From contig CM060177.1 of the NCBI GenBank assembly GCA_030549775.1, forward strand, positions 66,765,638 through 66,829,637: DNA of 64,000 nt, read 5' to 3'. The notes below the pieces were generated by a model. That model was given only the letters and a program-made list of their open reading frames with translations, did not search any database and was not told the origin of the DNA. Position 1 is the first letter of the stretch. Every line of letters starts with the position of its first letter. The position numbers were made by a program, and so were the translations under genes. Below are positions 12,051-23,520 of the stretch, in pieces. Source of the stretch: Tamarix chinensis (Eukaryota > Streptophyta > Magnoliopsida > Caryophyllales > Tamaricaceae).

Positions 12051-13891
12051 AAATTATAAAAATTATTTTTAGTAAAAAAAAAGACTTATAAGAATTATTT
12101 TTATTAAAAAAAGACTTAAATTATGAGAATTATTTGTAAGAAAAAATAATTAGTTCTTTTTAACTTTATTTTATATTTGTATATATTCTCAAAACTTATT
12201 TGATAAACGAGCAAACGAGCCGAATTCGAGTCGGGTTCGAATCAAGCCGATTTGCGAGCTAACGAGCCGAGTCAACCTAAGCTTGAGTTTGGCTCGTTAA
12301 ATAAATGAGCCTAAGATCGAGGCTTGGATTTGATTTTTTTATCTAATCAAGCGAGCCGAGTCGAGCCGTTAACAAGCCGAATCGAGTCGGCTCGCGAGCC
12401 GACTTGATTTGTCAACATCCCTAGTTGAGAGGAAGATCTTGATTGTTGAGCCACTTAGATGATTTGATTTTCTAGCATTTTATTGTGGGTGGCTAGGGAT
12501 TTAACCTTAGAGATTAAGCTTTTGATCTAATTCTTCAAATCCTCGGTTTGTTTATTTTGAGAGGCTATGAAGTTCTCCATCATCAACTCAAGATTTCACT
12601 TGGGAGGAGACGAGAATGGTGGTCTAAGGTTTTGGAAACCTAGTGGCCTAAAATTTGATTGAGGGATGGGGTTCTATGGTGGGTTCTTGTAATACAGGTT
12701 TGGATGGTTGCACCATCCAAGGTTGTAAGTGGGGGCAAATGGATCTCCCTTTTGGTTGAAGTTATTGACATAGTTAACATGGTCTGGCAGGGTTACTTTG
12801 GGGGGTGGAGGAGTAACCTATTGACATTCCACCAATTAATGTCCTGTAATACCACAAATCTCACAAATAGCAGGGGGTTGTTAATGCATTAACACTTAGT
12901 TTATTAATTTTATGAAATAATGCATCAATTTGTGAAGAAAGATGATCTAGAGTATTAATGTCATACCTAACACTGTTTTTTGCTATAGAACGCTAACCTA
13001 ACCATTAGTAATGATTCTAAGCCATATCTTTAATTAGTTACTTGGCTTCCGGTATACTTTATTTATAAGGGTTCCTCCTACTGCTACATCTAAAGTTAAC
13101 CTAGTTTTGTAATGTAAGCTATTATCAAATGAATGGACTAGCACCCATTCTTCTAACCCATGATGTGGGCACATTCGTAATATGTCTTTGTAGTGCTCTT
13201 ATGCATCATAGAGTGATTCACCATCCTTTTGGCTGAAGCTTGTAATCAAGTTCCTCAATTAAACTACTTTAGATGGTGTGAATTATTTGTTGAGGAAGGC
13301 TCAAGAAATTTGATCTCAAGTAGTAACAGACCCAAGGGGAACTGATTGTAATTAGGCCCTTGCTTTGTCCCACAATGAGAACGAAAATAATCGAAGCTTC
13401 ATCGTGTCATTCGATACTCCATTCATCTTCAAGGTGTCGCAATACTTGATAAAAATAGAAATGTGTAAGTTAGGGTCCTCCATTAGGCTACCACTAAATT
13501 GATTCTACTAAACCATATTGAGCAACACAGGTTTGAACTTGAAATTATTGGCAGCTACATTAGGCTTCTGAATGCTTGATTGCGTCCCGTATGCATTTGA
13601 AGATGCAAACTCTTTAAGAGAGTGATGTTAGTCCTCGTCTCTGTCAGTGTCATCCATGGGTTTTGAACTCACACTTACTTTTGTCTCAATTATCCACCTT
13701 TGCAACCTAATCAACGTTTGTTCGATCTTAGGGTCAAGCTTTCCTGGGGCCCAAGTCAAAAGGGTTGTTGCATAAAAGGTTCCTGAAAGTGAATACAACA
13801 AACAATCAACCAAAGAAGATAAAGAATAGAAGGGAATTAAAGGATTTAGTCTAGCCAAAATAACAAAGTACAAAATATCAATTAGCCGAAG

Positions 13892-13909
13892 TCCTTAGCA
13901 GCGGTGCCA
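13892..13909 (-). promoter_or_regulatory. Primer-binding site of the Athila element (tRNA-Asp-like)
   Basis: On the minus strand TGGCACCGCTGCTAAGGA lies six bases past the 5' LTR. It is a mutated version of the TGGCGCCGTTGCC-type site, complementary to tRNA-Asp, that Athila elements characteristically use. Confidence 0.75.
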
Positions 13910-16559
13910 AAAACTTGTTGTGTTATTTCCACAAGCACACGGATTCATTACAACATTCCAAGGTTGTATCCCACAGAGACTTTATAATTGATTACACTTC
14001 TTTACTATTTTAACTATCTAAATCTATAAAAAAGTGGAGGTATGTATTCGGATAAAAAGAATAATTACGAAAAGCTTCCCAACTTGCGGATACTAAACAA
14101 TAGGAATGAAACCTAAGATCGAACTTCGGTCACCAGATTAGTAATCAATAATGAAACAATACTTATACCGTAGATTAATTCACTAGTTGTGGATAATTAG
14201 TTAAATCATATTCTTTAGCCTCTTTCAAGGTCTAAGAACGTATTTAATATAATTTTTCGACTACTTTCATGACTCACAATTTAAATTAAACCCATTAAGC
14301 GCTACCAATTATAAATTTCCTAAGAATTAAACTTTTACTTTCGTGATTGCTTAAATTCCCGTATATATGCTAATTTCTAATAATAATCTCAGCCTTTCAA
14401 CTATAGATTACATCTATGGAGGTCAGATTTCATCAAATCCACTTTATAACAATTAAATCTAGCATATATAACAGTATCGATGAATCAATCACATGACATA
14501 ATACTATATTTTATCATATCGATTACTAAAATACTACCTTAGTCCAATCCTAGAAAAGAGATTATTCACTCATACTTGCAAATAAAATGAATGAAATAAA
14601 TAGCATGATGAGCATAATAACAATGCAATATATAAAAATAAGGAGAATTAGATTGAAATAACTGTATTCTGAAAGAATGCAACGTTGATTCAAACCGATT
14701 GTCACAAATTACACAATGGAATCTCCCAAAAGATTAAAACTAAAGAAACTAAGCTATTACATGAAGCTATGTTTAGTAATGAGGTGTCTCACACTACTCT
14801 AAAACTTCCCCTCTCTCTCTCCTTCAGAATTCCCCAAGGTGTGCTGAAATGGCCCGAAAATTTCTAATTTTAAATATTATATTTAAATAAGGTTTTATTA
14901 TAAATATTAATTAAATAATTTAATTTTTATTAAAATAAAAGAAAATTAACTAGAGCTATTTACGAATAAAATATTTAAAAAAATTAATAGAAAAGTTTTG
15001 GGTATTTTAGCTAACTAAGGATTTTATTTTAGAAATTAATTAATTAAATTATTTTATTTAAAATAAGAGGAGAAAATAATTTCAAATTAATATGAATTTT
15101 ATAAATAATTTAATTGGAGAAAATATGGGGGTTTTGCTAATTAAAATAGAATTTATGAAAAATCTTTTAAAAGATCTAATTTAGCCTAAAAAGGGGTTTA
15201 AATATTATTTTATTTAAATATTATTATTTTTAAATATCCCAAATATTTTAATAAATTTAAATACCCAAAATAATTATTTTTCTCTTTTCCTTTTTCCTTT
15301 TCTTTCTTTCCTTTTTCTTTCTTTTTCTTTCTTCTTCTTTTCTTTTTCTTTTTTTTCTTCTCGCCGAATTGGGCCAGCCCAGCGGCCCAGTTCCTCTATT
15401 TCTTTCTTTCTTTTCCATTGGCCCAGCCCAGCCGTGCAACGGCCTCCTTCCGTCCCTTCTCTTCCGCGCTGCGTTTTAGTGTGTTCTTCCATCGACGCGC
15501 ATCACTTCATTTAATTCACCCTCACCTCGCGTCGACCACCCGGTTCCCCTTCTTTCTTTTCTTTTCCACTGGACCGACCGGTCCAGCCCCCCCCCCCATC
15601 TCCTTCTTCTTCCTCCAGCCTTCGATCCTGCCTTCGTCGTCGACTGCAACTCGCCGCCGCCATTGCCCTGATTTTTCGCCGGCGATCTCGCCCGATTCAA
15701 CCTGCCGTTTTTCTTCCTTTATCTTCCCCCTGATTGGGTGATCACACAGACCCATCCACCTCCCTTTTCTCGCGCGTTCTTCCCCTTTTTCCCTACGCAT
15801 ATCCATTGCCCCGTTTTGACTCCCACCGGCCAATCTAGTCCCCGTTGACCCTAACCCCACTTTCCTTACTCCCTATCCGACCCACAGAACCCTAGACTCC
15901 CTTCTAACCCTATAATTACCTCCCATAATGGCCTTGTATCGAGCCTTTGATTTCTTACCCAGAAATCATCCCTTTTCGCCGCCGACTCTTTAGACGCCTC
16001 GTCCACCGCCTCCGGCCAACTTCGCCGCCATCCATGACCACAAAAATCTTCCTTGCACCTCCCTCTATCTAACCAAACCATTCATCGCCCTTGATTCTTT
16101 CTGCACAATCCTCCCCGACTGTGCGAACTTTCCTTCTCGACCAACCTACTTTCCAGCCCCCGCCACCCTTTGCGCCGCCCTTAGACACCTCTTCCACTGT
16201 TTCTGCCTCTTCTTTCACCTCCAAAATCTTCTACAGACCCTCCTCTATCTCTCCATACCTTTATTTTCCTCTTTCTCCCTCTCCTCCTCTCTCTTTCTCC
16301 TTCTCTTCCATTCGGCCACCACCATCGCCGACGTGCGCCGCCACCTTCATTCTGTCCCTCTCCTTCCAGGAAACTCAAAATACCCCAGCTCCCATCTTAA
16401 TTCTCCCTATCTTATTCCCAGCATGCAACTTTCCCCTCTTTCTTTTCTTTTTCCGGCCACCGCTGCCGCCGCCGTGAACCACCGTCGGTGCCGCCTATCC
16501 CCACCAGCCTATGGTTGAACCCTAGACCCTCTCAGCTATTTTCCTTTTTTTTTATAACC

Positions 16560-16874
16560 CTTAAATTATTTTATTTCAATTATTTGCATATAAATACTAT
16601 TATTATTATTCTTAATATTTATATTTTTAATATGCATTATTATTATCATTATTAGTATTAATGTTTTTATTATTATTTATGTTGAGGGATGAAGCCTATT
16701 GTATTTTAATTTGATTTAATTATTATTCTTCTTATTATTTCTATATTTACTATTATTAATATTAAAATGTTATAAGTATAATTATTATTATTATTATTAT
16801 TCCTATTTCGAATTTCCATTATTCTTATTCCATTATTATTAATACAAATATTTTAACATTAGTTTTGCTAACAA

Positions 16875-16920
<46 letters not shown>

Positions 16921-17150
16921 ATTATTATTATTATTTCATCATTATTATTATTACTAAATCTGGTTATTTATTTTACTAATATTATTATTAGTATTATTTT
17001 GGTAAAGGGGTCGAAGCCCTTATTTCACTTTATTTTTGAGTAATGCCTTTTTTTTTATTATTGCTACTATTTTTATTATTATTCTTGTTAATATTAATAT
17101 TGATATTATTTTATCAAAAACCTAGTCTTACATTAAGTTAGTGTTTAATA
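16560..17150 (+). repeat. ATT-rich low-complexity block with a (TTG)n-(TTA)n microsatellite
   Basis: The region is dominated by TTATTATTA-type trinucleotide repeats. An uninterrupted (TTG)n run at about 16875-16919 passes directly into (TTA)n to about 16936. It lies inside the nested long LTR. Confidence 0.85.
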
Positions 17151-17564
17151 TTATTTTTGATAGGAGGGAGTCTAATTTTAGCTTTTCTCTCATAAGTCAA
17201 AGCCCTAAGGAGGCATATGAGCGTGCTCCAAGACTGGTGTCGTTTTAGGTAAGGGTTTACTAAGGCCATTGTGTGCTTATATGCATTATGTGCTTCATAT
17301 GCTATGTATTCTATGTTTATGATTATTAATTATGTCGTATATGGGATGACGTGGAGTTGAATTATGTTTTTTTATGGCATGTGTATTATTTATGTATGAT
17401 GATATGTGTTGTGACCCTGTAAGACATGCATGTGAGGATGTTGATGTGGTTGTGAAGGGAAAAGGATGAAAAATGAGGATGGAGAAAGAAGTTGACCAAT
17501 AGATGTGAATTGACCTAAGTATTTTAATGGTTTATGAGTGGAAGAATAAAATGGAAAATGTAGG

Positions 17565-17930
17565 GTTTCGTGTGAGAGAATATAAATTATGGTTTTATGC
17601 AGAGAATATAATATATGGTTTTATTTGGGAGAATGTAATTTATGATGTTATATGGGAGAATCGAATTTATGGTGTGTTTGGGAGAATCTAATTTATGATG
17701 TTATATGGGAAAATCGAATTTATGGTCTGTTTGGGAGAATCTAATTTATGATGTTATTTGGTAGAATGTAATTTATGATATTATATGGGAGAATCTAATT
17801 TATAATTTGTTTGGGGGAATCCAATTTATCATTTTGCTCGGGAGATTCTAATTTATGATTTTAAGTGGGAGAATCTAATCAATTGTAAGGTAAGGATGAA
17901 TCTTTGGTTTTATGTGATTTGAATCGAGGG
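17565..17930 (+). repeat. Minisatellite, ~30-bp units around GGGAGAATCTAATTTATG
   Basis: About ten degenerate units alternate between 'atgttatatgggagaat' and 'gtgtttgggagaat', each followed by 'ctaatttat'. It occupies the place in this LTR that the unrelated GGTAATTTTG array occupies in the outer LTR. Related short units (agggtttg...tatgg) continue past the nested insertion at 19490-20010. Confidence 0.75.
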
Positions 17931-17935
17931 TTTGG

Positions 17936-19484
17936 TGATGCACTGTCATATGTACAACAAATTTAATAAATAAATCCTAACTACCAAATACGTAGTATAT
18001 GGCAAGAAGGAGTCTAACCCACAAGGAATGGTGTATAATCAATAATTCTGTAATCGATGTTAAAACCCTGGTTATGAAATAACATAGAATTCTATCATCA
18101 ATATCTAAACTATGGATAAATAATAAAACATTGTACTCACTAATTAATGAATAAGGATAGGAAGGTATTGATTATGGAATTAGGATATCAAATAATCACG
18201 GAGAAAAGAATGATTCTAAATGATTTAACGTTGACCTGTAGAAACTCATAATAATTCATTTCTTTGCTTTCTCTCAATTCTAATAAATTGAATAAGCTCT
18301 CAATTTATCACCTAACCAATTAATAACCTAGGTTAAGAACACTAGATTCAATTAATGGCAGCCTTACGAATGGAAAGCAGTCAACTATGACCATAATCAC
18401 ATAAGCTCGGATCATGCAATCGAACGAATTAATGGACAAGATTAATAATTAATCTTTTGCTACTTTAGAAACGTTAATTAACAATTATGTGTTAATTCCG
18501 TTATCCTAGCGTAGATTAAGATCTAAACTAGATAGGCGATCAGTCTAATTAGTTTAAATTCTTAATCTATGATGCGAGATCATTCAATTCCATCCATCAA
18601 TTCAATTAAAATTCATTTAGAGTCATGAATTCAAATTACATTATCATATCCGAAACCCTAATTCTGTCATCAAATCCTCCTACATTATACTATCTACATA
18701 ATTGCAATAACACACAATTAAATGCAATAATCAATAATTAACATCAATACTTACAAATAAATTAACAATGAAACACCAAACATAAGAAAAATAATAATGC
18801 AACAAAGATAATTGAATTGCATTCAATCAAAAATCAAAACTTGCAATTAAAATAGGAATGGAGAAGAACTTATCGAATTGAATTGCAGAGTGTTGATTGT
18901 TCAATTGAATACAATGGAGAGAAAGAGAATTGGAATTACAAATTACATGTGGTATCTAGAGAGTATAGAGAGAAAGAGAAAATCCCATTCTTAAACTCCT
19001 CCGAACCACCCTTTCGAATGTTCAAACTTTTGAAATATATCAGGGAAACGTTGCGCGAACGGTTGCAAAATTTGAGAAAAACACGGTCCGTGTTAGAAAA
19101 CACGGGACCCCCGTGTTTTTCCTTGAACTCTCGGCCAAATGCTGAATTTTAAATGCTGAAATTTTGTGTGCTGATAGAAAAACACCGGGGGGGGTCGTGT
19201 TTCTTGTTTCTTCATTATTTCTTCATGAAATTTCAACACAATCTTCCCTTTGATATATATTCTTCATTTCTAGTCTTTTCTTCCATTGATTCCATATCTC
19301 TTGATGTGTTATTTGTGGTCTTTTCTCTTTCCATCGATTTCTTCTTTGAATTTCTTCATTTTTATCTTTTCCTGAAAAATCTATCCAAAAGAGAAAAACT
19401 CAAGAAAAGATTACATGTTATAAAAATAATGAGGAATAAATGACATTTTTACTTAGCAAAATAACATATAAATCTCATATATCA
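17936..19484 (-). mobile_element. 1549-bp solo LTR (Athila/Tat-like, tentative)
   Basis: Ends are TGATGCACTG and CATATATCA, flanked by a perfect 5-bp duplication TTTGG at 17931-17935 and 19485-19489. The left part (ggagtctaacccacaaggaatgg, then a coordinate-like march of short AT motifs) and the cacggtccgtgtt words near 19080 resemble the Athila LTR of this window read on the minus strand. No coding or primer site is present. The two ORFs at 18883-19152 and 19153-19443 are compositional. Confidence 0.85.
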
Positions 19485-20107
19485 TTTGGTAAGGATGAAT
19501 ATTTGGTGGGTATGGATTGAATGTAGGGTTTGGTATGGACAAATCTTTGAGTTTTATATGGTTTGAATTTAGGTTTGGTATGGGTGAATCTTTGGTTTTG
19601 TGTGGATTGAATTTAGGGTTTTGTATGACGGAATCATGGTTTGTATGGTGGTATTTATAGTTGGATGGTGGTATTAGGGTTTACATATGGTGGCATTGAT
19701 GGATTGTATGGTGGTATTAGGGTTTGCATGGTTGAGTTTAGGGTTTCACGTGGAATTTTAGGGTTTGCATGGGGAGATTAATGTCTGCATGGGTATGAAA
19801 TTTACGTGTGGAAAGTTAATTTGGAATGTAAGGAAGGTAATGTAAGTGTTGTTTGAGTGTTTGAGCACTTGGGATAAAAAATAGCACGTGGAGCAAATTA
19901 AAGGTAAGGAGGAGACTGAATTAGGGTTTGGAATGATTAACTATGGGTTGTTGTGGTTAATTAGGGTTTGGTGTGGCTGATTAGGGTTTTCGTGTTATCA
20001 TGTGTATGTGGTGATTAAAGTGTAATTATGATGGTGGACTTTTATGATTTTGATGTGTGAAGATTTATGCATGTTCAGGGTGAAAGCTTTTGAATAAGAT
20101 ACTTAAA

Positions 20108-20490
20108 CTATTAATCACGTAAAGTGGAAGATGTTGAGCCGGGCCCAGACCGATCCACCGGCATAATAATGGCCAGGTACTACGGTAACCTGGAGATCGA
20201 TCCACCGGCTTAATAGTGGTAGGGTATGTTATCCTAGTGACTAATCCACCGGCTAAAATAGTGGGGGATCCTGAGATCAACGAACCAAACTATATATGTT
20301 GTTAATAAGTGGGAAGATACTAATTACTTATAGTGGAACACCGTATGAGAAGGGGCCAGACCGATCCACCGGCATATAATAGTGGCAGGGTATGTTACCC
20401 TCGCGACCGATCCACCGGCTAAAATAGTGGCAGGGTATGTTACCCTTGCGACCGATCCACCGGCTAAAATAATGGGGTTCCCGTAATCGT
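20108..20490 (+). repeat. GATCCACCGGC repeat block, two higher-order units
   Basis: Six copies of [C/T]GATCCACCGGC-TAA-ATAGTGG (one reads TAATCCACCGGC) are arranged as two blocks of three, each opening with a gtggaa...CAGACCGATCC segment and closing with a GTGGGG... segment. The two blocks are separated by an AT-rich spacer. The same two-block layout occurs at 23194-23520 in the outer LTR. Confidence 0.85.
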
Positions 20491-21790
20491 ATGGACTTGA
20501 TAAAGAGTATGGTGTGAAAATATTTTGATAAAGGATTAATGAAGTAATTAATCTAAACTATATTGGACCTTGGCATTTTCACCTGATTGTTCATTTGCCT
20601 TTATGTTATTATGTTGGTGATTATGCCCTATTATTATTTTGCATGGATTATGTGCTTATATGTTGGCATTAGTGCTTAGTTACCTTACTCAGTACGTAGC
20701 GTACTGATCACCCTTTTCATGGGTGTTCCTCAATCCCACAAGTAGTATGCCCTTCTGACTTTATGCAGGTGGGCGAGACATCAGTCGAGGTTGAGTGTTG
20801 AGCATGTTTGGCTCAAGGTTCGAGAGAGTTGTGGCCATATTTCAACATTTATGTGATTCTATTTCCTTTTATTATTTCTTTTGTATCGGATTTATCCTCT
20901 TTGATTTATTATCTTGTATTGAGTATTTATCCTCTTTGATTTCACACTCTGATTTCTATCTTATTATAGTTCATAAACGTTTATGCGTACTCTGATTTTT
21001 AACGTATGATCTTTTGAGTCCTTTATGAATGTTGGTTGAGTTTAATGTAAATATTTTCTTAGCCTTAGCACTTGGTACTGAAACGGTCGGAGAGAACTGG
21101 TTTGGTACTAAGTGTGGCGGTAACATCCCTAGAATTCACGGGTTTTAAGTATTTCTATTTTAATTACTTCCGCTTTAAAAAAAAGTAGTGAATTTTGGGG
21201 TGTTACATGTGCCATGAAATTTCCCATCACGCCGGCCATGTCATGCACTTAGATTGTGGGGAGGACCGTTGCGGCAAGGCCGTACAATTTCTCAACTCTC
21301 GGTAATTTGGAAATTATGACTTTGCACGACCTTGTAGGCGTTGCACTGCTTGACCATGTAATATTTTTAGCCTGACTTTTTAGTTCAGAATTTCGGACGA
21401 TTGTGCAGGTCTAGCACAACCTAGCCATGTGATTCTGTTTTCTTCTATAAACACATAGGAGTGCTACACGGTTGATTGTGCACTTCCCTTTTGAATCTTC
21501 TTAGGGATATCTTAGCATATATTTTGGATCTTATATCTTCAATGCTCCTTCATTAGCATGTTAGCTCGATGCACTCTCCTCCCAAGCTTTCCTTGCTAGG
21601 TCCTTAGCTCCAAAAATAACAATCTTTCTCAGTCTTGGTGTTTTGCGGGAAATCTTGCAACACAAGGTTCAAGAAAACAATGGCGCAAATAATAGACCAA
21701 AACCATAGCAAAATATGTAAAAGAGATTAAATGAAGTCCCAAAGCTGAGGGAAAGAGAGGTAGAAATATGGAAAAAAATTCACTTTATCA

Positions 21791-22170
21791 AAAGGGTGAC
21801 TTGGTAATTTTATAAGTAAGAAGGATAATATGGTAAATTTACAACTAAGAAGGGTAATTTGGTAAATTTCAAGTAAGAAGGGTAATTTGGCAATTTTGCA
21901 AGTAAGGTGTGTAATTTGGTAATTTTGCAACTAAGGAGGTTATTTTGGTAGTTTTACAAGTAAGAAGGGTAAATTGGTAATTCTTTAACTAAGAGATCTA
22001 TTATTATAATTTTGTAAATGATAAGGGCAAGTGGTAATTTCTCAACTAAGAAGGGCATTTTGATAATTTGGCAAGCAAAATAGTATTTCAGTACATTTGC
22101 AAGCAAGATGGGTAATTTAGTAATTTTGTAAGTAAGAAGGGGTAAATCAACAATTTACATATAATATGGC
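21791..22170 (+). repeat. Minisatellite around GGTAATTTTGCAAGTAAGAAGG (right half)
   Basis: Continuation of the array at 1912-2269, about twelve degenerate units, separated from it by the Athila insertion. Confidence 0.8.
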
Positions 22171-23193
22171 AATTGATCTAAATAAACCTTTATAATAAGT
22201 CATAAGTGATTTTAAATAATAGAATAAAGGTTATGGCCTTAGTATCATTCGTTTTAGTATAATCATATAGATTACAAGGATAAGGGTTTTTTAGTAAATT
22301 GGTGTGTAACATAAAAAAAAAAGGCATGGTTTAGTGTTGAATGGGTAATTAAGGGTGTATTATAATGTTCATTTCATAATCATGCAAAGGTGCCTTAATT
22401 GTTAATTATGCATGAAAACGTGAGTTTGGATGAGCTAGAAGTACATGTTAGGGTTTATGTGTTCAATAATCCTTTAGTGTGTAGAGTATTTGATTCCATG
22501 AAAAGTAGTATAATTATAATACGATAACCTATTATGGTATGTGGATAATTATGTGATGAAAGTAGATGATAAGAGGAAGCCTTAGCCTTAAGGATATTTT
22601 GGTCATTTTAACCTAAGGTGCCTAATTATAAGAATTTGAATCAAAGATGGCCTTAGTAGACGGTCAAAGTTAGTAGGAACAATAATACTAATAAAGATTA
22701 CTTAATATAACATAAATAAATAAATAAAAATGAATAAGCATATTATTGATGTGTTTCTCATGGTCACCTTAATTAAGACACTAATAATTAAAGTGGAAGA
22801 CCTTGAGATCGAAAATGGTGGCTCTTTAGGGATCGCTACCCTAAAGACGTGGTTTAGCCCATAATTATTTTGTAGTTTGATGGTGTGCCTTAGTGCTCTA
22901 GCCAAACCCTACATCTAAATCTATTTAGCTCTACAAACCTATTTAGGGGGTATGCATACTTATAGATTAGGCTCTTTGTCGGTAGGGTATTTTGTATCAT
23001 CGTGCACCAGTGCGACTAGGGTATCTTTGCATCCCCAGGTTGATGGTTGGATGATACTTTACTACTTGTATGCGCTAGTATGACCAGTGTACCTTTATGT
23101 CTCTACATTCATGATCTCCCCCTCAAGTTAAATGAATGGAATTAGTGTGCTAATTAAATGGAAAGATACTAATCATTTCATATAGGAGATTAT

Positions 23194-23520
23194 TGAGCAG
23201 GACCCAAACCGATCCACTGACAATAATAATGGCCAAGAGTATTTTGCTATGGAGATCGATCCACCAACAAATAATAGTGGTTAGGTGTGTTCTTCCCTAG
23301 TGTTGTATTTCCGATCCACTGATTATAATAGTGGGAGATCTTGAGTTCAATAACCGAACCTTGGATGGTTATAAATTTAGGAAAGATACTAATCATTTAC
23401 AATAAAACACCATATGAGTTGGGGCTAGACGGATCCACTGCCAAATAATAGTGGCCAGGTGTATTCTATCCTGGAGTAGTATTTCCGATCCACTGGCCAT
23501 AATAGTGGGGTTTCTGTACT
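23194..23520 (+). repeat. GATCCACTGnC repeat block of the outer LTR
   Basis: Five copies of a GATCCACTG/CACCA unit, each followed by AATAATAGTGG, are arranged in two blocks as at 20108-20490. The sequence has diverged but the layout is kept. Confidence 0.8.

Larger units (their letters stand above)
10623..12423. mobile_element. hAT-like non-autonomous DNA transposon, 1.8 kb, GC-rich core
   Basis: Terminal inverted repeats TAGGGTTGTTGACGAACC (left) and TAGGGATGTTGACAAATC (right, reverse complement) are flanked by a perfect 8-bp direct duplication, GTTGAGAG, at 10615-10622 and 12424-12431. Eight-base duplications and TAGGG-type ends are hallmarks of the hAT superfamily. Both subterminal regions (10660-10930 and 12210-12400) are crowded with GGCTCG/CGAGCC words in opposite orientation, as expected for transposase-binding clusters. 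The interior has a ~148-bp tandem duplication and a GC- and CpG-rich block (about 11360-12050). That block has overlapping open frames of 161 codons (-) and 129 codons (+) but no transposase domain I can recognise. Confidence 0.8.
10015..13870 (-). pseudogene. Athila gag-protease, interrupted by an hAT-like element
   Basis: Minus-strand translation from about 13630 gives the Athila-type gag core with a recognisable DGESLYDA block (near 13215) and CPHHGLEEW. A knuckle-like CEICGITGH lies near 12860. The 3' part (10614-10200) continues with INAIALRSGK. A retroviral-type protease motif reading CDLGASVSLMPL (an L where D-[ST]-G is usual) lies near 10030-10075. Stop codons and frameshifts are frequent. 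The hAT-like element at 10623-12423 sits inside the C-terminal part of gag with an 8-bp duplication of its target. Confidence 0.8.
14845..21207 (+). mobile_element. Long solo LTR nested in the Athila 5' LTR
   Basis: It starts TGAAATGGCCCG and ends GGGGTGTTACA. It is flanked by a perfect 5-bp duplication, TGTGC, and interrupts an LTR whose intact partner shows the empty site. Without its own insertion (17936-19484 plus 5 bp) it is about 4.8 kb. Modules in order: AT-rich start, pyrimidine-rich tract with long compositional frames (15280-16540), ATT-rich block, minisatellite (17565-17930), GATCCACCGGC repeats (20108-20490), CTTACTCAGTACGTAGCG (20686 onward), GGTACTAAGTGTGGCGG near 21105 and a TTTTGGGG terminus. 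No primer site or internal domain is present, hence a solo LTR of the same family as 383-24326. Confidence 0.9.
2270..21790 (-). mobile_element. Athila-lineage Ty3/gypsy retrotransposon, degenerate, with nested insertions
   Basis: Two long direct repeats bound the element: 2270-3778 (1509 bp) and 13916-21790, which is 1507 bp once the nested LTR and its duplication are removed. The ends are TG...CA, and flanks gaagg/aaagg match at 4 of 5. Reading on the minus strand, the order is LTR, a tRNA-Asp-like primer site, gag, protease, reverse transcriptase, RNase H, integrase, an extra ORF region, a polypurine tract and LTR. The reverse transcriptase wording (YRRMPFGLCN, EVFMDDFSV) is typical of Athila, as are the tRNA-Asp-type primer site and the extra ORF after pol. 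Every coding region has many stops and frameshifts, so it is inactive. An hAT-like element and two nested LTRs lie inside it. Confidence 0.9.
13916..21790 (-). repeat. 5' LTR of the Athila element, split by a nested solo LTR
   Basis: The two arms 13916-14844 and 21213-21790 rejoin to 1507 bp and match the 3' LTR at 2270-3778. The 5-bp word tgtgc at 14840-14844 is repeated at 21208-21212 around the insertion. Confidence 0.9.

Noticed and set aside
11371..12052. Opposing ORFs of 161 and 129 codons as real genes
   Set aside because: High GC lowers stop frequency. The proteins are low-complexity (S/P/R or G/V/R), overlap each other, and have no recognisable motif. I kept them only as part of the hAT-like element.
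15257..16518. Several 60-128-codon frames on both strands
   Set aside because: These are again products of the pyrimidine-rich LTR module and are mirrored on the opposite strand as K/R/E/G-rich frames. No domain is recognisable.
18883..19443. Two consecutive + frames (89 and 96 codons) as a small gene
   Set aside because: Both lie inside a solo LTR bounded by a perfect TTTGG duplication and have no recognisable domain.
20108..20490. GATCCACCGGC repeats as a CRISPR array
   Set aside because: The DNA is plant nuclear, units are degenerate with uneven spacing, spacers are similar to one another, and no cas genes are present.
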